DNA of 64,000 nt from a bacterium. Its GTDB lineage: Bacteria > Planctomycetota > Planctomycetia > Pirellulales > Pirellulaceae. Position numbers and translations under genes: made by a program. Of the stretch, positions 10,440 to 19,355 are shown in pieces. The notes under the pieces were generated by a model, which was given only the letters and a program-made list of their open reading frames with translations, ran no database searches and was not told where the DNA came from. The DNA lies in assembly GCA_016124445.1 (NCBI GenBank), contig WGNR01000001.1:558001-622000 (forward strand), read 5' to 3'. The stretch's first letter is position 1, and each line of letters begins with the position of its first letter.

Positions 10440-11110
10440 GGCACCTCACCCAAAACGTAGCCTTGCCCGCGCACGGTGTGCAGAATGGGCGTTCGACCTT
10501 CGGCTTCCAATTCTTTTCGTAGATGGTTGATATGTACCTGGATCACATTGGTCCAAGTCGTGGTCGGTTCTTTCCAGACATCGCGCGCGATCATCTCGCG
10601 TGTGACGATCTCGTTACCATGCTTCATCAGGTAGATCAGAATCTCTAGCTGGCGATTCTGCAGATTCAAATCGATGCCTTGGCGCTGGGCCTGGCGATTG
10701 ATCAGGTCAACGCTGATTTCGCCGAACGACAATTGCGTCGCATCTTGACTTGGCCCACGCCGCAAGATGACGCGGATTCTGGCCAACAGTTCGTCCCAGG
10801 CAAATGGCTTCACCAGGTAATCGTCTGCTCCAGCGTCGAGTCCGGTCACGCGATCCTCGATCGTGTCGCGCGCGGTCAAAACCAGCACTGGAGTTGTATT
10901 GTTCTTTTCACGAATCCCAGAGAGCCACTCGATGCCACTGCCATCGGGCAGCATGACATCCAGAATCATCATGTCGACTTCGTCGGAAAGCTGCTGCGAT
11001 GCCCGAGTAAGCGAATCGGCCGCCAGCGTGGCATAGCCCGATTCTTCGAGAGTGCGAACGATACTTCCCAGCAGCCGCGGTTCGTCTTCAACGACTAAGA
11101 TGAGCGACAT
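10433..11110 (-). CDS. OmpR-family response regulator
   Basis: The 225-residue regulator has a receiver domain (acidic pocket Glu8/Asp9, phospho-acceptor Asp51, Thr79, Lys101) and an OmpR-type winged helix (about 125-222). The latter includes the recognition segment TNVIQVHINHLRKEL and the C-terminal HTVRGQGYVL hairpin. It is the first gene of the five-gene efflux operon and resembles CusR/CopR regulators. It most likely binds the 324-base divergent region upstream to control its own operon; no convincing repeat of the CusR-box type is visible there. Confidence 0.92.
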   Translation of the reverse strand: MSLILVVEDEPRLLGSIVRTLEESGYATLAADSLTRASQQLSDEVDMMILDVMLPDGSGIEWLSGIREKNNTTPVLVLTARDTIEDRVTGLDAGADDYLVKPFAWDELLARIRVILRRGPSQDATQLSFGEISVDLINRQAQRQGIDLNLQNRQLEILIYLMKHGNEIVTREMIARDVWKEPTTTWTNVIQVHINHLRKELEAEGRTPILHTVRGQGYVLGEVPC

Positions 11111-11434
11111 GAAGAAATACTCTGCGCATACGAAAGACCAGCGATTGATAAACCTCGCACAATCTTACCCTCCAGATGCCACCCTGACCGGGTAGTTTAA
11201 CTCGAATTAACGGGCTCAGACGCATGCCTGAGATCCGGTAAATCCTCATGATTGCGCGAATTGCTGCGAGCATCAACCAACACCAATATCTAAACATTTC
11301 GCCGCTGCATCGGCAAATCTAAAAGCTAAACGCACTGGCGGACTCGACGTAAACGTTTTTATCCACCTCCGAGATGAATTATACTGACGGCGCTCGGTCT
11401 ACACCCAACACACCCCCTTAAGACCTCCCCTCCC
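11111..11434. other. Divergent intergenic region, no gene seen
   Basis: 324 bases separate the minus-strand efflux operon from the plus-strand lectin-esterase gene, so promoters for both directions should be here. A TATACT hexamer at 11380-11385 could be a -10 element for the plus-strand gene, but no good -35 is spaced correctly. A short imperfect inverted repeat (CTCAG/CTGAG, around 11214-11231) is the only other structure noticed. No conserved small ORF was recognised. Confidence 0.4.
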
Positions 11435-13639
11435 ATGAAATCAATCCTTCACCCATTCTGTGCCTCGTTTGTTCTGTTTCTTCTTTCTGCTCCGGTTTTT
11501 GCGAACGATTGGGGACTGTACCAAATCGTTCCGGCCAGTGCGCCCAAGATGGTGCTCGAAGCGGTCGATTCCGGCAAAACGGATGGCACGATCGTTTCGA
11601 TCAACAACCCGAAGGACGCTGCGAATCAAAAGTGGCAGATCATTCCCAAGCAGCCTGGCTATTATGCGTTGGCACCAGCCCATGATTCTTCGCTAGTTCT
11701 GACGGCTGCCGATGGAGGAACGAAAATCGGCACTCAGATCATCTTGCAGAAAGATACCGATCAGCCGTTTCAACTCTGGTCGATCGTCAAGCATGACACT
11801 GGAAACTATTCGCTGATCCCAAAGCATGACCCCAAGTTGGGATTGGATCACCTCGGCGGAAGGCAGGCAGTCGGAGCTAAAATCGACCTTTGGCACTACC
11901 GCGCCAACGATCGACATCTGCAGTGGACGATTCGCCCTCTTGCTGGTAGCGGCATCACCTCCCCGCAACAGGAAGAAGCCGCAAGCTACCAACCTCCCGA
12001 GATCGATCCGAAGGATATCCTGCCAGGCGAAATCAAACAGTTCCGCTTCACCGAAAGCAAAATCTTTCCTGGCACGGTGCGCGACGTCACGGTCTTTGTT
12101 CCCGCCCAGTACGACGGCAAGAAGCCTGCCTGCGTTTATGTCAAAACCGACGGGTACAATCCGCGCGAGAAGACACTCTTGGAAACGATGATTGCCACTA
12201 AAGAGATCCCGGTGACGGTTGGCGTATTCGTTCGTCCCGGTGACGTTCCCGCGCCAATGAAAGGAACGCTTGGCCGCCGCAATCGAGACTTTGAATACGA
12301 CGGCGTCAGCGACAACAACGTTCGCTTCCTGGTCGATGAATTACTTCCCTACGTCGCCGAGCACTACCAGTTGAATCTTTCAACCGATGGCAACGACCGC
12401 TGCATGGCGGGCGGAAGCAGCGGCGGAATTGCCGCGTTCACGGCCGCCTGGAACCGGCCCGATGCTTTCAGCCGCGTCTATGCAGCCAGTGGAAGCTGGG
12501 TCGCTTTCCGCGGGGGAAATGAGTTTCCCACGATGGTCCGCAAGTTCGAAGCCAAGCCGATCCGTGCCTTTCTGACAACCGCAACGCACGACATGGAGAA
12601 CTGTGCCGGCGATTGGTACTTGAAGGACCAGGAAATGGACAAGGCACTGAAGTTCTCCGGATACGACTACCAGTTTCGCGTCATCGAAGGACCACACGTT
12701 GCCGGCTACATGGATCATTGGCGCGAGGCGATGGCCTACCTCTGGCGGAATTGGCCAGAGCGAGTTCAAGCAGGCCCCAGTGCACCGCGGGCTCAAGAGG
12801 TTTTGATCCCCGGCGAAGATTGGGAACTCGTTGCGGAAGGTTTTAAAAGCACACGTGGTCCCGACTGCAACGAGATCGGAGAAGTCTTCTTTGCCGATAC
12901 CTCCGCTAACAAGATCTACAAGATTGGTACCGACGGGAAAGTATCGGACTTTGTCACCGATTCTGGTCAAGCGCACTGTTTGACCATCGGCCCCGATGGG
13001 TTGATTTACACCATCTCGGAGAAGTCAGGCAAACTGATGTGCTACGACGAGGCCGGCAAGGGAACGCTGGTCTTGGACGACATACTGGGACATTCGATCC
13101 TCGCGCGGCCCGACGGAAGCCTGTACGTCACCACCAATGGAGACCGGCCGAATGGCCCTGGCAGCGTTTGGTTGGTGAAAGATGGAACCAAGACCAAGCT
13201 CGATTCCGGAATCAAGTTTGCCACCGGCATGGCCTACCGGCCTGATCGTTGGCTGTTGTCCGTTGCCGAGGGACACTCGAAATGGGTTTACAGCTATCAG
13301 ATCGATGACGAAGGAAAGCTGATTTACAAGGAAAAGTTCTTCCACTTGTACGTTGCTGACTGGGACGACGACGCAGGGGCCGAATCGCTTTGCTATTCGC
13401 TTGAAGGCCGTCAGTTCATCGCCACCCGTAGCGGCATCCAAATCAGCGCCGACGATGGCCCGACCCAGATCATCTTGCCGGTGCCAGATAGCAGCCGAGT
13501 AACAGGCGTCTGCTTGGGGGGCAAAGATGGCGATACGTTGTATGCCTTCTGCGGGAACCGTGTCTGGAAACGAAAGATCAAACAGCATGCCATGGGGGCC
13601 TTCACCCCTTGGACGAAGGTTAGCGGTACCAAGCTTTAG
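11435..13639 (+). CDS. Secreted three-domain protein: ricin-type lectin, esterase, SMP-30-like beta-propeller
   Basis: The 734-residue protein has a Sec signal (cleavage near PVFAN, residue 24). Residues about 25-170 look like a ricin-type beta-trefoil: repeated Q-x-W-like ends (NQKWQI, FQLWSI, LQWTI) spaced about 40 residues apart. Residues about 190-450 are a feruloyl-esterase/IroE-like alpha/beta hydrolase with nucleophile Ser329 in GSSGG and a later HVAGYMDHW that may supply the His. Residues about 460-734 resemble an SMP-30/gluconolactonase propeller (GEVFFADTSANKIYKI, GLIYTISEKSGK). Its role is inferred to be binding a sugar polymer, cleaving an ester and acting on a lactone or sugar acid. 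It is a monocistronic gene divergent from the efflux operon. Confidence 0.85.
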   Translation: MKSILHPFCASFVLFLLSAPVFANDWGLYQIVPASAPKMVLEAVDSGKTDGTIVSINNPKDAANQKWQIIPKQPGYYALAPAHDSSLVLTAADGGTKIGTQIILQKDTDQPFQLWSIVKHDTGNYSLIPKHDPKLGLDHLGGRQAVGAKIDLWHYRANDRHLQWTIRPLAGSGITSPQQEEAASYQPPEIDPKDILPGEIKQFRFTESKIFPGTVRDVTVFVPAQYDGKKPACVYVKTDGYNPREKTLLETMIATKEIPVTVGVFVRPGDVPAPMKGTLGRRNRDFEYDGVSDNNVRFLVDELLPYVAEHYQLNLSTDGNDRCMAGGSSGGIAAFTAAWNRPDAFSRVYAASGSWVAFRGGNEFPTMVRKFEAKPIRAFLTTATHDMENCAGDWYLKDQEMDKALKFSGYDYQFRVIEGPHVAGYMDHWREAMAYLWRNWPERVQAGPSAPRAQEVLIPGEDWELVAEGFKSTRGPDCNEIGEVFFADTSANKIYKIGTDGKVSDFVTDSGQAHCLTIGPDGLIYTISEKSGKLMCYDEAGKGTLVLDDILGHSILARPDGSLYVTTNGDRPNGPGSVWLVKDGTKTKLDSGIKFATGMAYRPDRWLLSVAEGHSKWVYSYQIDDEGKLIYKEKFFHLYVADWDDDAGAESLCYSLEGRQFIATRSGIQISADDGPTQIILPVPDSSRVTGVCLGGKDGDTLYAFCGNRVWKRKIKQHAMGAFTPWTKVSGTKL

Positions 13640-13992
13640 ACGGGCCTCGACTGGCTATCTGGGACGTCCTTTCCGTTGAACAGGTGCAAGCTCGCGATCC
13701 CCGGACAAGACTCCAGCCTTAAACCCTGCCATATTTACCACTTACCGTGGCCCTTCAAGGATCCCGTTGGGCAAAAAAATCTTCGTGCTTCTCAAGGAAT
13801 CATATGGTTTTGCGCATGGAGCACCGATATACTGGTAATCGTATAGGTTCGCCCTCAACACCCTCCCTGCATTACCCACCGTTTTCTCTTGCAAGCGCCG
13901 CTTCAGTCCCTCATTCCGAGCGGACTCGCCGTTGAGCTTTAAAGCGTCATCGCAAGAGAGTCTTGCCAGTTCACTTCGTGGAAGGATCGAAG
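13640..13992. other. Intergenic region, no gene seen
   Basis: 353 bases lie between the trimodular esterase and the DUF1552 gene. No RNA gene, repeat or clear hairpin terminator was found. The region must carry the leader of the DUF1552/DUF1592 operon. A TTG at 13963 could extend the DUF1552 frame, but the ATG at 13993 fits better. Confidence 0.4.
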
Positions 13993-15330
13993 ATGCTCAA
14001 CCGTAGAAGACTACTACAAAGCATGGCAACCGGCGCTGGTGCCGCATTGGGTCTCCCGCTGATCCCTCAAAGCCTCTTGGCCGCGACGACAAGCAGCACA
14101 CCCACCACCAGTGACACCACGCCCAAACGTGTGATCTTCTTCATGCAGAATCAGGGCTTCGATCCGGCTACCTGTGTTCCGAAGGGGATGAAGAACAGTG
14201 GCTCCTTGGCAGGCGTGGAACTTCCCGAACCAATCAGCCCGCTGGAACCTTACAAAGAGCGGCTGCACATCATCAACGGTTTGCATGGCAAGCACACCAG
14301 CCCGTCGCATAGCGCCTTCTTCGGGGCCCTCGGTGGTTATCGTGGAGGCGATGGCGTTCCACCTAGCGGGGCAACGATCGACTACGAGTTGAGTAAGGCG
14401 TTGCCACAGACGCTATTGCCTCATCTTTGTATCGGCATGGATTCAATCGAAAACATGACCACCAAGCCTACCCTGGCGACGCTATCGGCGAGCGGCGCCG
14501 GGCAGCCGATCTTCATGTACTCGGATCCGAACCAGCTTTACCAGATGCTGTACGGCAGCATCTCCTCAGGCGACATTCGGCTTCAGCACGAAGCACGATC
14601 GAACGTCTTCGACCAGATCGAGAAGTTGGCAGCCGCCAAAGGACAAACACTTCCGTCGGGTGAACAGCAGCGATATGGCCAATATGTTCGCGGTTTCCAA
14701 GACATCAACGGGTTGCGTGATCGACTAAGCACTGTTTCCGGTCACTTGCGGAAGTTCGCCCCAGAGGTTGACGAGCGGTACACCAAGCCGGAACATGAAA
14801 CCGACTGGCACGATGTCCTGCTCGACCTGGGCATCTCGGCACTCACGTCCGGCATCACCAACACGCTGACGATCGGTTCTGGCCGCGGCGAAATTTTCGG
14901 AGCCTGGAAGGGTTTGGGCATCGATCAACAAGGCCACAACCTGGGGCACATGAAGCAGCCTGACAATCCGATCTGGATCAAGATCCGCCAGTACAATAGC
15001 CGCATGCTGGTGCGTATCATGCAGGCCCTGGAAAGCGTGCCGGAAGGGAGCGGCACGATGATGGACAACACGTTGATTGTTTACACCAGCAACAACGCCG
15101 ACAGCCAACACACCAGCGGTGCCAACTGGCCGGTCATGCTGCTCGGCAACTTGGACGGTGCCTTCAAGACCGGCTGCTTCACCCAACTGGATGGCAAACG
15201 TCCGATCAATGCACTCTATACCTCGATACTGCGTACCGCTGGCGTTTCATGCGATCGCTTCAACATGAGCGATAAACTCGCCAAGCAGTTCGATCAAGGT
15301 AACGGTCCCCTCAAGGAAGTGCTGGCATGA
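13993..15330 (+). CDS. DUF1552 family protein, Tat-exported
   Basis: The start is set at ATG 13993, preceded by GGAAGG, because it places a twin-arginine signal at the N-terminus (MLNRRRLLQ, then a small-residue hydrophobic stretch ending near SLLAA). A TTG at 13963 would bury that signal. The 445-residue product follows the DUF1552 pattern from [13 protein letters not shown] to the C-terminal [13 protein letters not shown] block. The family's HXXSHH motif is altered: this copy reads HNLGHM (His315, His319), whereas the copy at the start of the window reads HELSHH. Function unknown. It overlaps the following DUF1592-type gene by 4 bases, the usual partner arrangement, so the two products probably act together outside the cytoplasm. 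Confidence 0.88.
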   Translation: MLNRRRLLQSMATGAGAALGLPLIPQSLLAATTSSTPTTSDTTPKRVIFFMQNQGFDPATCVPKGMKNSGSLAGVELPEPISPLEPYKERLHIINGLHGKHTSPSHSAFFGALGGYRGGDGVPPSGATIDYELSKALPQTLLPHLCIGMDSIENMTTKPTLATLSASGAGQPIFMYSDPNQLYQMLYGSISSGDIRLQHEARSNVFDQIEKLAAAKGQTLPSGEQQRYGQYVRGFQDINGLRDRLSTVSGHLRKFAPEVDERYTKPEHETDWHDVLLDLGISALTSGITNTLTIGSGRGEIFGAWKGLGIDQQGHNLGHMKQPDNPIWIKIRQYNSRMLVRIMQALESVPEGSGTMMDNTLIVYTSNNADSQHTSGANWPVMLLGNLDGAFKTGCFTQLDGKRPINALYTSILRTAGVSCDRFNMSDKLAKQFDQGNGPLKEVLA

Positions 15331-17819
15331 GCAAGGGGGGATATGTAGCAGCGGCCGTAGCAATCTGGTGCGGCCTGCTGTCGGCGGCCAATGGCGAAAC
15401 CTATACTCCAGGCAAGAAAGTCAGCAAAAGCTTTCGCGGCTTCGTCAAGCCGTTTCTCACGAACAACTGCGTCGACTGCCACAGCGGATCCGATCCGGAG
15501 GGTAACTTCTCGCTCGAAGACCTCGGCCCTGTCGACGAAGTCAACGCGGACGCGTGGAATCGGATCTGGTCTCAGGTCACCTTGAAGCAGATGCCGCCTC
15601 AAGATGCCGATCAGCCCGAGGTCGTCGCGAGGCTACAGTTTTCAGACTGGATCGTCGCCGAACTTTCACGAGTGCTTGCTGATAAGGGAGGCTTCCGCGC
15701 ACACCTCGATCCCGGCAAGGGCAACTTCGTCGATCATTCTTTGCTGTTTGGCCCGCTTCCTGAAGAAATCAAGCTCCAGCCAACATCATCGCCCGCACGC
15801 ATCTGGCGTCTGACTCCGCAAGAACACATCACCCGTCTGAACGAGTTGATCAACACCGAGCCGGAATACGATCCCAAACGGCCTGGTCTAAGAACCCATG
15901 GTGACTCCGTCCCCACGAATCACGGCGGAGAGCTGAAACTCTACTTCGGCACCGATCGCATCATCCGCTGGCAAGGCGGCACTGTTGCGTATGCAACCGC
16001 AGTGAAGAGCGTTCCGGCCGTTTTATCGTCGGCCCGCAATCATGGTTTGAAAAACTATCCGGACTTCTACACGGTCAACAGTGCCGAGGCGACCCAGATC
16101 GCAGATGTCGCCGAGGACCTCATTCGTTACATGGCGTACGGTCCACTCAGCATCGCCGAACCGTATCAGATCACCGACGATCCCAATTCGATCCGCGACA
16201 AAATGAAGGGCGATCTACGCGGGCTGCCGACCTCGCTGGTTTACAGCACCAAGGTCGTTCGTCCGCTGACCCCCGTCTACGACCTGATGAATGAAGAAGG
16301 GGTTACCAAAGAAAAAATCCGGGCTGCAGTCGACTACCTGTTCGAGGCAATGACCTTCCGTCCGCCCAGCCAAACGGAATTGGACGCCTACGTGGAAATC
16401 GTTCAGCAGTCGATCGCCAAGATCGGCAAGGAAGATGGCGTCATGCTGGGTCTGTCGTCGATCTTTCTGGACCGCGATGCCCTGTTCCGCCCAGAACTTG
16501 TCGAATATGGCCAGCCTGATCAGTACGGTCGCGTCATGCTACAGGACTGGGAATTAGGCCTGGCAGTCAATCATGCCCTGAGCTACATCAAGCCTGACGA
16601 ACAACTCCGCCAGGCAATTGTCGATGGACGCATGCGGACCCGCGAAGATGTCAAGCGTGAAGTCGAACGCATGCTGGCTGACGACAGCATCCGCAAGCCG
16701 CGCGTCCTGCAGTTCTTCCGCGAATACTTCGACTACGACCTGGGCGGCTACATCTGCAAAGACAACCGGGCTCTTGCCGAAACCGGGGCAGGCGGCAGAG
16801 ATCACTACCGCTCGATGTTTGACGCGACGGCAAGTACCGATCGCTTGATCGAGTTGATCCTGAAGGAAGATAAAGATGTTCTCAAAAGATTGCTGACCAC
16901 CGATCAGGTCGTGGCCACTGATCGCGACAACCTCTACTTCGGCCGTAAGAATACCCGAGAAGAAATCGCAGCGGCAATCGCGCTGGACAGGAAAAAAGAA
17001 GCGGAGCGTGAAGCGGAACTGAAGGCCTGGAAAGAAGCCCATCCTGACGAGAAGCCCCCAGCTTCGCTCACCAAGAAAAAAGACAAAGTCAATCACCAGA
17101 TTACAGAAGCCCACCTGACCGGCGAGAAGATTTTTGCTCGCGTCAGTCGCCGCAGTTTCGGTTCCGGTTCGATGAAATCTGATCGTATCCTCGCTACCGT
17201 TCCGGAAGGCGAACGCCTTGGTATTTTGACCCATCCAAGCTGGCTCGTTTCCCATTCCGACGCGATGGACAACCATGCAATCCGCCGTGGGCGTTGGGTT
17301 CGTGAACGACTGCTTGGCGGTGGCATCCCCGACGTGCCGATCACTGTCGATGCCATGTTGCCGGATGAACCAGACCACACGCTGCGGGAACGCATGCGAG
17401 TTACCCGCGAAACTTACTGCTGGACCTGCCATCAGAAGATGGACCCGCTCGGTCTGCCGTTCGAGATGTACAACCATGGCGGCATCTTCCGCACGACGGA
17501 ACTCAACAAGCCGGTTGATACAACTGGCGAGATCATCGACTCGGGCGATCCTCAGCTTGATGGCGAGGTAGCCAATGCGATTGAGATGATTGAAAAGATT
17601 GCCTCCAGCGAGCGGGCCCAGCAGGTCTTCGTCCGCCATGCCTTCCGGTTCTGGATGGGGCGTAACGAAACACTGAATGATGCCCCAGTTCTTCAAGATG
17701 CCTATCGGGCCTACAAAGAGAGCGGCGGAAGCATGAAGGCCCTACTGACCTCGCTATTGACGTCCGACGCGTTTCTCTACCGCACTCGCAGCGGACAAAC
17801 ACTGGCCAACGCGAATTGA
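15327..17819 (+). CDS. DUF1592/DUF1588/DUF1585 cytochrome-like protein
   Basis: The 830-residue exported protein (signal peptide to about residue 23) overlaps the DUF1552 gene by ATGA. The N-terminal PSCyt-type segment has a haem-c attachment motif CVDCH (Cys48, Cys51, His52). The middle holds the DUF1587/1592 core, and residues near 698-702 form a second CWTCH motif within the DUF1588 signature CHQKMDPLG. The DUF1585 domain ends with TSDAFLYR. A charged Lys/Glu-rich insertion (about residues 550-590, with [13 protein letters not shown]) separates the DUF1592 and DUF1588 parts. CxxCH motifs suggest covalent haem and electron transfer, but no function has been established for the family. Confidence 0.9.
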   Translation: MSKGGYVAAAVAIWCGLLSAANGETYTPGKKVSKSFRGFVKPFLTNNCVDCHSGSDPEGNFSLEDLGPVDEVNADAWNRIWSQVTLKQMPPQDADQPEVVARLQFSDWIVAELSRVLADKGGFRAHLDPGKGNFVDHSLLFGPLPEEIKLQPTSSPARIWRLTPQEHITRLNELINTEPEYDPKRPGLRTHGDSVPTNHGGELKLYFGTDRIIRWQGGTVAYATAVKSVPAVLSSARNHGLKNYPDFYTVNSAEATQIADVAEDLIRYMAYGPLSIAEPYQITDDPNSIRDKMKGDLRGLPTSLVYSTKVVRPLTPVYDLMNEEGVTKEKIRAAVDYLFEAMTFRPPSQTELDAYVEIVQQSIAKIGKEDGVMLGLSSIFLDRDALFRPELVEYGQPDQYGRVMLQDWELGLAVNHALSYIKPDEQLRQAIVDGRMRTREDVKREVERMLADDSIRKPRVLQFFREYFDYDLGGYICKDNRALAETGAGGRDHYRSMFDATASTDRLIELILKEDKDVLKRLLTTDQVVATDRDNLYFGRKNTREEIAAAIALDRKKEAEREAELKAWKEAHPDEKPPASLTKKKDKVNHQITEAHLTGEKIFARVSRRSFGSGSMKSDRILATVPEGERLGILTHPSWLVSHSDAMDNHAIRRGRWVRERLLGGGIPDVPITVDAMLPDEPDHTLRERMRVTRETYCWTCHQKMDPLGLPFEMYNHGGIFRTTELNKPVDTTGEIIDSGDPQLDGEVANAIEMIEKIASSERAQQVFVRHAFRFWMGRNETLNDAPVLQDAYRAYKESGGSMKALLTSLLTSDAFLYRTRSGQTLANAN

Positions 17820-17848
17820 TCTCAGCGTGCAAACGTGAAGCCGACGGC

Positions 17849-19102
17849 TTATTTGCCGCTGTCTGCGATCTGATAGTCAGAGCTCACGACCAGATCTCCT
17901 GCGACCACGTTCATAAACCAACCGGTCTCGCCCGGCGGTAGCGTCGCAGTTGCCTGCCATTTGTTTCCGTTTCGGCTCAGGGTTGCTTTGGTTTGGTTCC
18001 ACTTTCGCAGGCCAGTTGCCCCGCTTTCGGTTGTCGAAAGCAGCATGGCTTCGTCGATCGGTCGATCGCATTCGAAGGTAACGCTGCACTTTCCATCTTC
18101 GACCGACATGTCAGTTTCGCGACACCAGGGCTGACCCGTTTTCACTACGGACTCGGCAAACGCATACGATTCCGGTCGATTCCAGGCGGCACCATGACCA
18201 TGTCGCATGCCTAGCACGAGCGAAACCATTCGGGTCCCCGGGGCGTTTCGATAGTTGTTCGCTTGGCGATCGAGCGGAAAGTGCAAGTCGCCTGGCCATG
18301 AATACCATAGGATCGGCATCTTGGCCCGGGCGATCCGCTGCATCGGATCCCATACCTGTTTGTAGACCTGGTTGTCGCTTAAGGCTCGGCCGTATTGATT
18401 TGGGGCCACCGCCAGATCGCCGCAACCGTACGTTGGAATCGCGAACGCAAATCGCTCGTCGATACCGACGACCGTGCTGGTAATGATTCCTCCCCAAGAA
18501 ATCCCCATCAAGCCAACCTTTTCCGGATCAACTTCCCCCAGCGATCGGAGCAGCGAATTGGCCAGAATGGTATCGGCCACCGCATGGTACATCCACTGAT
18601 CGGAAAGCGGTCGATCCGAGTCTTGATAGATCCCTTCCCGCCACGGCCCAGGCCATGCATGCTGCTTCCAGCCGGTCGGAATGACGCCGCTCTTGGCACC
18701 GGGCGTCTTCACGTCGGTTTGCCCCTCGACGGCGATACTGATCGCAGCGAAGCCATGGTCGTTCCAATGCTTGACCCAATCCTTGAACGCCGTTCCACCA
18801 CCGCCATGAACCAATACGATTCCAGGCGCCTTCCCTTCGGTTTTCTCGGGCAAGCCAATCCAGGCGAACACCTTCGTCGGGTGTCCTTCATATGGTAACC
18901 CGTCGAAATAAATCGCCTTGATATTCCCCTCCGCCGCAAATCCATCCGCCGCGATCACCTTCGGAGCGGTTGTCAGATTTGCGAGATCAAGCACTTGCTG
19001 CCGCTCAGCGTCAAAGTCGCCTGCCTCCAGCGAAGTAGAAATAAAACCGATGGCCAACAGCGCGAAAAGTGTCTTTCTCATTTTGGATAGATACCAGTTC
19101 AT
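17849..19102 (-). CDS. Secreted alpha/beta-hydrolase, acetylxylan-esterase/dienelactone-hydrolase-like
   Basis: Three in-frame ATGs compete (19114, 19102, 19081); 19102 is chosen for its GGGA upstream and because it keeps a good signal peptide (LFALLAIGFISTSLEAGD). The roughly 417-residue protein has the oxyanion-side motif VHGGGG and nucleophile elbow GISWGG in the middle. Asp/His candidates follow at WSWPGDLHFPLD and MRHGHG. This is the AXE1/PhoPQ-activated-protein type of fold. A C-terminal beta-rich tail (last 90 residues) resembles an added carbohydrate-handling or shielding domain. It is divergent from a DUF1549/DUF1553 gene 253 bases away and converges on the DUF1592 gene with a 29-base gap. 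Confidence 0.82.
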   Translation of the reverse strand: MNWYLSKMRKTLFALLAIGFISTSLEAGDFDAERQQVLDLANLTTAPKVIAADGFAAEGNIKAIYFDGLPYEGHPTKVFAWIGLPEKTEGKAPGIVLVHGGGGTAFKDWVKHWNDHGFAAISIAVEGQTDVKTPGAKSGVIPTGWKQHAWPGPWREGIYQDSDRPLSDQWMYHAVADTILANSLLRSLGEVDPEKVGLMGISWGGIITSTVVGIDERFAFAIPTYGCGDLAVAPNQYGRALSDNQVYKQVWDPMQRIARAKMPILWYSWPGDLHFPLDRQANNYRNAPGTRMVSLVLGMRHGHGAAWNRPESYAFAESVVKTGQPWCRETDMSVEDGKCSVTFECDRPIDEAMLLSTTESGATGLRKWNQTKATLSRNGNKWQATATLPPGETGWFMNVVAGDLVVSSDYQIADSGK

Positions 19103-19355
19103 GCGGTTTCCCATCGACTTTGAATCCAATCGTCGGCAAAGCGTTCCATACGATTAAGAGAGCTTTTACGACACAATTCTCATCTCATCAGAGAACGGAA
19201 GTCAAGGCAACGAAAGAAGTTGTCAATATTGGCCGCGAAACAGTTCGCGATCGACCTCAGCATTCGATAGAATAGCACTACGCGATCCCCGTCGCAGATC
19301 CTCCCCTCTTCCCGCCCTTCCTACCTCCAATCAACAGCGACTCGTGGAACCAGCA

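Noticed and set aside
16554..17696. Long minus-strand frame (380 codons) inside the DUF1592 gene
   Set aside because: It is the antisense shadow of a well-supported gene with clear CxxCH motifs, and shows no domain of its own.
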